Position numbers and translations under genes: made by a program
Source: Treponema sp.
GTDB taxonomy: Bacteria; Spirochaetota; Spirochaetia; Treponematales; Breznakiellaceae
Assembly: GCA_031259345.1 (NCBI GenBank)
Contig: JAIRLQ010000418.1
Location: 1 to 6,014 of the forward strand
Reading direction: 5' to 3'
Length of the DNA: 6,014 nucleotides
Notes under the pieces: model-generated
The model's database searches: none
Told to the model about the DNA's origin: nothing
Seen by the model: only the letters and a program-made list of their open reading frames with translations
Shown: positions 1 to 4,804 of the stretch, in pieces
Layout of the letters: each line of letters starts with the position of its first letter
Numbering within the stretch: the first letter of the stretch is position 1

Positions 1-309
1 ATAGAGGAAGCGTATTGCAAGCTGCAAGTGATGAGCGAAGACGAAGCGAACCGGATGATCTACGAGGCGCGGCTGAAGGCGCAGCGGGACGAATATTCCC
101 GCACACAAGGCGCATGGCAAGAGGGGCGAAAGGAAGGGCAGCAGGAAGGCCGGCAGGAAGGGCGAAAGGAAGGCCGAAAGGAAGGGCGGAAAGAAGGCCG
201 GCAGGAAGGCCGGAAAGAAATCGCCCGAAACTTGAAGGCTCTCGGGGATCCCGTCGAAAAAATAGCGCAGGCTACCGGGCTTTCCGTAGATGAAATTGCC
301 TCGCTGTGA
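1..309 (+). CDS. Rpn-family (PD-(D/E)XK) nuclease/putative transposase, C-terminal fragment
   Basis: The reading frame is open from the first base of the window to a TGA at 307-309, so the 5' part of the gene lies outside and only about 102 residues are visible. A helical, charged stretch (around MSEDEANRMIYEARLKAQR) leads into eight Glu-Gly-Arg/Gln-Lys/Gln tetrapeptides. The end (ARNLKALGDPVEKIAQATGL and on to ..DEIASL) resembles the helix-turn-helix-like tail of Rpn/PDDEXK_2 proteins, which are recombination-promoting nucleases often annotated as transposases and multicopy in spirochaetes. The catalytic PD-(D/E)XK core is not in the window, so activity cannot be judged. An internal ATG at 28 exists, but the frame runs open upstream of it and the family tail never stands alone, so it is not taken as the start. 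Family assignment rests on the repeat plus the tail motif. No terminator hairpin is evident in the 93 nt that follow. Confidence 0.75.
   Translation: MEEAYCKLQVMSEDEANRMIYEARLKAQRDEYSRTQGAWQEGRKEGQQEGRQEGRKEGRKEGRKEGRQEGRKEIARNLKALGDPVEKIAQATGLSVDEIASL
121..216 (+). repeat. Eight tandem 12-bp units encoding E-G-(R/Q)-(K/Q)
   Basis: Eight consecutive in-frame 12-bp units of the type GAAGGCCGGAAA encode EGRK, EGQQ, EGRQ, EGRK, EGRK, EGRK, EGRQ and EGRK. Units differ mostly at third codon positions (GGG/GGC, CGA/CGG, AAA/AAG). Because the period is a multiple of three, copy-number changes keep the frame. The segment probably forms a charged linker or helix between the nuclease core and the C-terminal tail. 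The same periodicity keeps other frames open on both strands, which explains the spurious overlapping ORFs here. Confidence 0.9.
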
Positions 310-368
310 ATGTATGGCCGCGCCTTGATATTCCCCACTCACAAAGCAATAAACACGGTAAGGGCCCT

Positions 369-397
369 ATTTCGTTGTTGCGTTAATGTATTATAAT
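369..397 (+). promoter_or_regulatory. Candidate pfk promoter with consensus -10, leaderless geometry
   Basis: A perfect TATAAT lies at 392-397. No good -35 is present: the hexamer 17 bp upstream (369-374) is ATTTCG, and TTGTTG at 375-380 is only 11 bp away. The -10 ends 5 nt before the pfk ATG at 403, so initiation 6-8 nt downstream would start the transcript at, or a base or two inside, the start codon. The in-frame stop TAA at 394-396 lies inside the -10 box, so no earlier pfk start is possible. No Shine-Dalgarno is seen. The rest of 310-391 holds no recognisable gene. Confidence 0.55.
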
Positions 398-402
398 GCA
401 TC

Positions 403-1512
403 ATGATTATTAGCCCCAGTGGTACCAAAAAATTCGGTATCCTTACCGCCGGAGGAGATTGTCCCGGCCTTAATGCCGCAATCCGGGGGGTGTGCCGGGC
501 GGCCTATAACCGTTACAACATGAAGGCCCTGGGCTTTGCCTACGGCTTTCGGGGCCTTGTCGAAGGCAGGGCCAGAGTTTTAAATCCCGAAGATTTTTCC
601 GGCATACTTACCCAGGGAGGCACTATACTTGGGGCAGGCAGGGAAAAGCCTTTTAGGGCGGCTTCCGCAAAAATGGATATAAGGCGCCCGGACAGCGAAA
701 TTGAGTCGGACAAGGTTGCGGCTATCAAAGAAAACTATGCCCGCCTTGGCCTGGACTGCCTGGTAATTCTTGGCGGAAACGGTACCCACACTACGGGGTA
801 TCTTCTCGCACAAGAAGGCCTGAATGTACTGGGCCTTCCCAAAACCATCGACAATGATATTGTGGGTACCGACCGGGCTTTCGGTTTTAGCTCCGCCCTG
901 GCCATCGCGACGGAAGCCATCGACCGGCTCCATTCCACGGCCCAAAGTCATAGCCGGGTAATGGTGATTGAGCTTATGGGCCACAAGGCGGGCTGGCTTG
1001 CCCTTTATGCCGGAGTGGCAGGCGGCGGCGATGTCATTTTAATTCCCGAAATCCCCTATGACATTAAAGCCATAGGCCGCCATTTGGAAGAACGGGCCGG
1101 AAGCGGCAAAAGTTTTTCGATAGTGGTGGTTGCCGAAGGCGCCCTCTCCATTGAAGAAAAAAAGATGGACAAAAAAGAGCGGAAAAAATACCGGGCGTTG
1201 ATCCCTTCTTCCGCTTACCGGGTGGCGCGGGAAATTGAAGCGGAAACCGGCATGGAAACCAGGGCGACGATTTTGGGTTATGTCCAGCGCGGGGGCATAC
1301 CCAGTGCAAGCGACAGGGTGCTTGCCACCCGTCTGGGCGCGGCGGCGGCGGGTCTTCTTGCCCGGGGAGAATACGGCCGTATGGTTACTCTTTCGGGCAG
1401 CGAAATTTCTTCCGTAGATTTAAGCGTCCCCGCCAATAAGGTAAAAAATGTCCCTTTGGATCATCAGATGATAGACACCGCCGTTTGCGTGGGAACCTGC
1501 ATGGGAATTTAG
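403..1512 (+). CDS. pfkA: 6-phosphofructokinase (PfkA family, GGNGT/PKTIDND type)
   Basis: Cytoplasmic glycolytic enzyme phosphorylating fructose 6-phosphate to fructose 1,6-bisphosphate. The 369 residues form one PFK domain. Visible motifs are the donor-binding GGDCPGLN (17-24), GGNGT (124-128), PKTIDND (146-152, with the catalytic-base Asp150 and Asp152), the MGHKAGW substrate loop (192-198), AEGA (244-247) and RATILGYVQRGG (287-298). By E. coli numbering, Gly127 matches Gly104 (typical of ATP users) while Lys147 matches position 124 (Lys in PPi enzymes and in some ATP enzymes such as plant and trypanosome PFKs), so ATP is the likelier donor but not certain. Asn126 replaces the usual Asp103 and Tyr293 replaces the usual His249. 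A Lys/Glu-rich insert (251-263) and about 50 extra residues distinguish it from the 320-aa E. coli enzyme. The ATG is the only possible start, given the in-frame stop just upstream. No SD is seen. Its stop is 2 nt from that of the convergent lipoprotein gene. Confidence 0.93.
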   Translation: MIISPSGTKKFGILTAGGDCPGLNAAIRGVCRAAYNRYNMKALGFAYGFRGLVEGRARVLNPEDFSGILTQGGTILGAGREKPFRAASAKMDIRRPDSEIESDKVAAIKENYARLGLDCLVILGGNGTHTTGYLLAQEGLNVLGLPKTIDNDIVGTDRAFGFSSALAIATEAIDRLHSTAQSHSRVMVIELMGHKAGWLALYAGVAGGGDVILIPEIPYDIKAIGRHLEERAGSGKSFSIVVVAEGALSIEEKKMDKKERKKYRALIPSSAYRVAREIEAETGMETRATILGYVQRGGIPSASDRVLATRLGAAAAGLLARGEYGRMVTLSGSEISSVDLSVPANKVKNVPLDHQMIDTAVCVGTCMGI

Positions 1513-1514
1513 CC

Positions 1515-2768
1515 TCATTCACGGTTCAGGCGGTACCAGTCGGTAATGCGGCGTTCAAGGGAACGGATTTCCTCACGGCTTTGGGAACGGATTCTGTCGT
1601 GAAGATAGGGAAGAATAACCCGTTCTTTAACGGACATCCAGTTTCGGGGCAGTATGGCAGGCGGTGAAAGAAACGATTCCGGGGGCATGTGTCCCAAAAG
1701 ACTGGGGTAAAACTGGGGAAAAATCTGTTCGGTAACGGTACGAAGCCCGGAGAAGCCGCCGCCTATGCCAAAGGATGTTTCCATAAGGCGGCTTTTTTTG
1801 GAAGATTCAAGCAGCATACGCTGGGTGTCTTCCTGGAAAAACCATTGGGTAAAAGCAACGGCCGCTTTCTTTGCGCGTCCTTTTTTTAGAATTCCCAAAT
1901 AGACCGAGCGTTCATCCAGGGGGATAACTTCTTTTTCGGCAATCCACCTAAAATCAAGATTTGCGCGGCGTTCTTCGGCCTGGGTAAAGAATTTCTTGCT
2001 GTCCATATAGCTAAAAAGAATGCGCCCTTCGCTGACAAGTTTTTCCGGGGGGTCGTAAAGATATTTAAAGGCAAAGTCATCTTCGGCCTGAATCGAAGTG
2101 TTGGCATGGGCTATCCATTGCTGAATCCAGAGCATTGCCTGTTCCAGCGCCAGGGGGTCCCAGGCTATGGGGGAAGCTTCCCGGAAGCCGGTGTTAAAGA
2201 GCGCCGCGGTTATAAAAAGAAATTCATCATCCCAGGCAGGGGAAAAGCCCATGCGGGTATAAAGCCCGGAGGCTTCTTCGTTAAAGGCCTTTCCCTGTTC
2301 CATAATTTCGGTCATGTCTATGGTAAAGGGGTTGGACAGCGGCTGGCCGTAGGTTCGGGCAAAAATCAGCGCCGGTATATTAAACGAAACAGGCAGAAGG
2401 TACTGCTTGGATTCGATATTGCCCAGGGCCAGAAGCTTTGGATAAAAAGAAGAGGAAGAGATGGTTTCTTTTCTGAAAAGATCATCCAGGGGCCGGAAAA
2501 GAGCCCTGGTTGATGCGCTCTTGAGCCAACTGGCGGCGGCAATGTCCGGAAAGTCCCGTGTCTCGGTAAGGCGCTGGGCAGGGGATTCAAAATAATGGAC
2601 TTCAACTTTGTAGCGATCCTGGCTGGCGTTAAACATTTCGGCATAGAAGGCAAACTCCGGCTGATCTGTCCAAAGTACAGCCGCGTTGGCGCCGTCCCCG
2701 GAACAGGAGGCGGCGGTGAATAAAAAAGCCAAAAAAGCGGCGGCCAGGGGGGCGGCAAATTTACGCAT
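1515..2768 (-). CDS. Extracellular solute-binding lipoprotein (SBP_bac_1-like)
   Basis: Encodes 417 residues. A basic N-terminus (MRK), a hydrophobic core (about 5-18) and TAASC with Cys22 form a relaxed, spirochaete-style lipobox, so the mature protein is probably a lipid-anchored periplasmic or surface protein. The fold resembles ABC-transporter family 1 (sugar/oligosaccharide-type) binding proteins: FPDIAAASWL (73-82) followed by LDDLF, a YLLPVSFNIPALIF stretch (123-136) where this family has the hinge strand, a central helical region (AWDPLALEQAMLWIQQW, 202-218), and KKAAVAFTQWFFQEDTQRML (300-319), the usual late helix. Ligand cannot be read from sequence. No permease or ATPase gene is adjacent, so it is an orphan binding protein that may share a distant transporter or act in sensing. 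ATG 2768 gives the intact signal peptide. A strong promoter places the transcript start at that ATG. It is divergent from the 158-aa gene and convergent with pfk. Confidence 0.82.
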   Translation of the reverse strand: MRKFAAPLAAAFLAFLFTAASCSGDGANAAVLWTDQPEFAFYAEMFNASQDRYKVEVHYFESPAQRLTETRDFPDIAAASWLKSASTRALFRPLDDLFRKETISSSSFYPKLLALGNIESKQYLLPVSFNIPALIFARTYGQPLSNPFTIDMTEIMEQGKAFNEEASGLYTRMGFSPAWDDEFLFITAALFNTGFREASPIAWDPLALEQAMLWIQQWIAHANTSIQAEDDFAFKYLYDPPEKLVSEGRILFSYMDSKKFFTQAEERRANLDFRWIAEKEVIPLDERSVYLGILKKGRAKKAAVAFTQWFFQEDTQRMLLESSKKSRLMETSFGIGGGFSGLRTVTEQIFPQFYPSLLGHMPPESFLSPPAILPRNWMSVKERVILPYLHDRIRSQSREEIRSLERRITDWYRLNRE

Positions 2769-2773
2769 ACCAA

Positions 2774-2802
2774 ATTCTATTGCCCTTGCCCTGTCTTGTC
2801 AA
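2774..2802 (-). promoter_or_regulatory. Promoter of the solute-binding lipoprotein gene, leaderless geometry
   Basis: On the minus strand, a perfect -35 TTGACA (2797-2802), a 17-bp spacer (2780-2796) and a -10 TAGAAT (2774-2779, 5/6 match) form a near-consensus sigma70-type promoter. Only 5 nt separate the -10 from the ATG at 2768, so the mRNA should start at or next to the AUG. No Shine-Dalgarno lies between. A TTGCCC direct duplication (2780-2791) fills most of the spacer. Confidence 0.72.
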
Positions 2803-2824
2803 TTAATCCATTGTGGAGTATACT
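2796..2824 (+). promoter_or_regulatory. Promoter of the 158-aa gene, overlapping the divergent promoter
   Basis: TTGTCA (2796-2801, 5/6), a 17-bp spacer and TATACT (2819-2824, 5/6) give a strong plus-strand promoter. The -35 shares five base pairs (2797-2801) with the -35 of the divergent lipoprotein promoter, so two polymerases cannot bind together. The -10 ends 8 nt before ATG 2833, predicting a leader of 0-3 nt. The only SD-like bases, GGAG at 2815-2818, are 14 nt from the ATG and upstream of the predicted transcript start. Confidence 0.72.
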
Positions 2825-2832
2825 AATAGTGA

Positions 2833-3309
2833 ATGCAAATACGAGACGGACAAATTATCAGATTAGTGGAACGTATTGGGGAACACTACCGGATAAATAT
2901 CTCTAACCGGTTTATCAGGCCTGCCTTGCTCCAAATGTCCCTGGACAAACAAACGTGGGATCTCATTGATATTCTTACCGAAAAAGTTGAACAGTACCGC
3001 TTGCAGGGTTTCCCCCTGGACGAGCTTTACCGGCAGATTGCCGCCGCCGCTCGTTTTGTGTCGGTTGTCCGCAGAGAACTGGCGCCGGGGCTTAGGTCGC
3101 GGCTTTCCGGGGGACCCTCAGGGCCCGACAAGGTTTTGCGGGATATGGCGGTAAATAATTTCGCTTCCAATTTGCAGGTGTTTGCGGATTTGGTAAACGA
3201 GCTGTATATTACCCTGGTTGAGATAGACAAAGTTGAAGCCAGGGGCCGCCGCCCCCTTTACCTTAGCATGCCGGAACTTCAGGACATAGGACGCCAGTTG
3301 GTAGGCTAG
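2833..3309 (+). CDS. Conserved-looking hypothetical protein, 158 aa, function unknown
   Basis: I do not recognise a family. The product is 158 residues with no signal peptide, no membrane-length hydrophobic segment and no cysteine, so it is probably cytoplasmic. Predicted structure is mostly helical: helices around 6-20, 38-56, 63-84, 100-131 and 146-156, joined by a Gly/Pro/Ser-rich loop (91-99, LSGGPSGPD). The end is basic then polar (ARGRRPLYLSMPELQDIGRQ). Gene reality is supported by its own near-consensus promoter, by a hairpin beginning at its stop codon and by codon use like the neighbours. ATG 2833 is the natural start, because the sequence from it is in frame and the promoter abuts it. 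Its promoter overlaps that of the divergent solute-binding lipoprotein, so the two could be reciprocally expressed, but nothing in the protein shows a role in transport or regulation. Confidence 0.75.
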   Translation: MQIRDGQIIRLVERIGEHYRINISNRFIRPALLQMSLDKQTWDLIDILTEKVEQYRLQGFPLDELYRQIAAAARFVSVVRRELAPGLRSRLSGGPSGPDKVLRDMAVNNFASNLQVFADLVNELYITLVEIDKVEARGRRPLYLSMPELQDIGRQLVG

Positions 3310-3331
3310 CGGCGAAGCTTCGGTTCGCCGC
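3309..3331. terminator. Stable hairpin in the convergent gap (possible bidirectional 3' end)
   Basis: A perfect 8-bp inverted repeat, GCGGCGAA (3309-3316) and TTCGCCGC (3324-3331), encloses a 7-nt loop GCTTCGG. On the plus-strand RNA the loop contains C(UUCG)G, an exceptionally stable tetraloop, stacked over one bulged G. The stem begins with the last base of the upstream stop codon and lies 11 nt beyond the stop of the convergent aminotransferase gene, so it could serve both transcripts. Neither strand has a U-tract after the stem, so it may stabilise 3' ends or aid factor-dependent termination rather than act as a classical intrinsic terminator. Confidence 0.5.
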
Positions 3332-3342
3332 GATGCGCTTCC

Positions 3343-4635
3343 TTAGCCCTTTAGCGCGGCGGCTGTATCGTAAATCACTTTGAAGACCCCGCGTATCTGT
3401 TCCTCTTCCAGGCTTGAGAACGCCGCCCGTAAACAGTTGTCCCCCAGCGAAATTACGCCGATGCCGTGTTTGGCAAGCAGTTCTTTCCTTATGGCTTCGG
3501 CGCTGACCCCTTTGCAGCGAAAGCTCATAAAGTAGCCCGAATTGAAAGGAAAGGGGGTAAGTACGGGATGGCCCGGGTTTGCCTTTACAAAGGCCTTGAC
3601 CGCCTGGTAACGCCTCTGCATAAGATCCCGGTATTCCTTTATTTCCCCCGGCGTCCGCGGGTCTTCCAGCGCTTTGGCTACGATATGCTGGGCCGGGGTA
3701 TTGGCGCAGGAAACCGAAGAGCGGATTGCCCCCATCAGTTTGGTAACCAGGGCGTCGTAGTCTGCCGCGGCCAACCCTTTCCCGCCAAAAGTAACAAAGC
3801 CTATTCTAAGACCCCAGATATAAGCTTCTTTTATAGGGCCGTCAATCTTGACCGCCAGGATCCTTTCGTGTAATTTTGCCAGCAGGCTGAACATGGATTC
3901 CTGAAAAAGATCGTCCTCGTAAAAAAGCCCAAAGTAGGCGTCGTCGCAAAGGGCCAGCACATCCGCGCCTTTTTCGGCCGTTTCCTTTAACAGTTCCGCC
4001 AGGGCCCGGGCTTCGTCCCGGGTAGGGGAATAGCCCGCGGGGTTGTTCGGAAAATTCAGGATGATTCTGACATAGCCTTTTTCCGCCTCGCTTTTGATCG
4101 CTTTGGCGATGGCGTCCATGTCCAGGCCGGCGTCCCCCAGGAAGGGTGTAAGGCGGAGTATGCCCCCACAGCGTTCCTCAAAAATAAGACTGTAGTTGTC
4201 CCAGCAGGGGCCGCTGGAAATCAGGGTTTCCCCGCCGGGCAAAAACAAATCCGCTATAATGGAAATCCCCGAAGTAAGCCCCGGGACAAGCGCGGGAAGG
4301 GAAATATCGTCCGCGCCCAGAGAAGGGTTTTTTTGGAGTATCAGCTTTTTCCAAATCGTGCGGATCTGTTCGATGCCGGCGGTAGGGGCATAGGCCACTG
4401 TCTGCTCCGGCGAAAGGCCGGGTATGCTTTCGGCAACTGCCTGAAGCATAAGGGGTTTGCCTCCCTTATAAGCCATGCCAATTGTGGCGTTTGCGGCCCC
4501 GGCGTTCTTTTTTGCCTCGGCCGACTGGGCGATAATGCCTTTGGGGAAATAGAGCCGCCGCCCCGCGGGGGACAGGAGTCTTCCGGAAACACTGTTGTCA
4601 AGGATGGTGTTAAGTTCTTCTGCTAAAAGGTTCAT
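3343..4635 (-). CDS. PLP-dependent aminotransferase, class I/II fold
   Basis: Encodes a 430-aa cytoplasmic fold-type I aminotransferase. Recognisable elements are the PLP-phosphate loop region GLTSGIS (119-125), Trp145 in GPCWDNY where an aromatic stacks on the cofactor ring, NFPNNPAG (194-201, with Asn194), DDAYFGLFY (231-239, with the Asp that contacts the pyridine N and Tyr234), the Schiff-base lysine, read as Lys269 in DGPIKEAYIWGLRIGF, the phosphate-binding Arg277, and the substrate-carboxylate Arg403 in CLRAAFS. The DG-x-x-KE-x-Y-x-WG-x-R-x-GF lysine motif differs from the common SxSKxxxxxGxRxG form and marks a subfamily usually annotated only as aminotransferase; substrate is unknown. 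ATG 4635 is placed 6 nt below a -10-like hexamer with no SD. It converges with the 158-aa gene across a hairpin gap and diverges from the tandem-SBP lipoprotein gene. Confidence 0.9.
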   Translation of the reverse strand: MNLLAEELNTILDNSVSGRLLSPAGRRLYFPKGIIAQSAEAKKNAGAANATIGMAYKGGKPLMLQAVAESIPGLSPEQTVAYAPTAGIEQIRTIWKKLILQKNPSLGADDISLPALVPGLTSGISIIADLFLPGGETLISSGPCWDNYSLIFEERCGGILRLTPFLGDAGLDMDAIAKAIKSEAEKGYVRIILNFPNNPAGYSPTRDEARALAELLKETAEKGADVLALCDDAYFGLFYEDDLFQESMFSLLAKLHERILAVKIDGPIKEAYIWGLRIGFVTFGGKGLAAADYDALVTKLMGAIRSSVSCANTPAQHIVAKALEDPRTPGEIKEYRDLMQRRYQAVKAFVKANPGHPVLTPFPFNSGYFMSFRCKGVSAEAIRKELLAKHGIGVISLGDNCLRAAFSSLEEEQIRGVFKVIYDTAAALKG

Positions 4636-4641
4636 GGGTTA

Positions 4642-4670
4642 ATCATTCTGAGAATGACGGTACTTGTCAA
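4642..4670 (-). promoter_or_regulatory. Aminotransferase promoter, leaderless geometry
   Basis: On the minus strand, a perfect TTGACA (4665-4670), a 17-bp spacer and AATGAT (4642-4647, 4/6 match to TATAAT) lie just upstream of the gene. Six nt separate the -10 from ATG 4635, so a leaderless or near-leaderless mRNA is predicted. The -35 sits in a 10-nt block AATTGACAAG that is identical to the block around the -35 of the solute-binding lipoprotein gene. Confidence 0.6.
4643..4657. promoter_or_regulatory. Perfect palindrome TCATTCTGAGAATGA, candidate operator
   Basis: Two 7-bp arms (TCATTCT and AGAATGA) are perfectly complementary around a single central G. The palindrome covers five of six bases of the aminotransferase -10 and ten bases of its spacer, the position expected for a repressor operator. 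The centre is too small for an RNA hairpin loop, and the site is upstream of the predicted transcript start, so DNA-protein recognition is the better reading. I recognise no specific regulator for this sequence. Confidence 0.45.
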
Positions 4671-4743
4671 TTGAGCAATGCAAGGGCATTTTTACCGTTC
4701 AAATACAAACAGGACGCCGATGCCCCGCGCTTCTTGCGACGAC

Positions 4744-4772
4744 TATTCAATAAGCTAATAACATACTATAAT
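4744..4772 (+). promoter_or_regulatory. Candidate promoter of the tandem-SBP lipoprotein gene
   Basis: A perfect TATAAT (4767-4772) is preceded at 17 bp by TATTCA (4744-4749, 3/6 match to TTGACA). The predicted transcript start is near 4779, giving a leader of about 26 nt, unlike the other promoters in the window. The -10 lies in a short palindrome ACTATAATAGT (4765-4775). Purine-rich stretches at 4779-4784 (AAGAGA) and 4793-4798 (GTGAAG) are the only ribosome-binding candidates, both weak. Confidence 0.5.
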
Positions 4773-4804
4773 AGTCCTAAGAGACTGTAAAAGTGAAGCT
4801 GATT

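Noticed and set aside
121..216. Possible CRISPR array
   Set aside because: The repeats are 12 bp, contiguous, without spacers, and in frame with a protein.
60..338. 92-aa minus-strand ORF rich in RPSFRPS repeats, and the plus-strand +1 frame ORF at 15-293
   Set aside because: Both are by-products of the 12-bp repeat, whose period of three codons keeps all frames open. The frame from base 1 has the recognisable Rpn tail.
375..397. TTGTTG (375-380) as the -35 of the pfk promoter
   Set aside because: The spacing to TATAAT is 11 bp, far below the 16-18 bp needed.
2106..2513. 135-aa plus-strand ORF inside the solute-binding lipoprotein gene
   Set aside because: It is antisense to a gene with a signal peptide, family features and a promoter. 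Its low-complexity Gly/Lys composition is typical of a shadow frame.
3466..3873. 135-aa plus-strand ORF opposite the aminotransferase
   Set aside because: It lies antisense to the conserved PLP-lysine region, with no promoter or SD in front; a shadow of the real gene.
4677..4693. Small hairpin AATGC-AAGG-GCATT followed by T residues, looking like a mini terminator on the plus strand
   Set aside because: Only a 5-bp AT-rich stem, and no plus-strand gene lies upstream for more than 1.3 kb that it would serve.
4773..4804. Riboswitch or attenuator in the leader of the tandem-SBP gene
   Set aside because: The predicted leader is about 26 nt, too short for a known riboswitch fold, and shows no stable hairpin.
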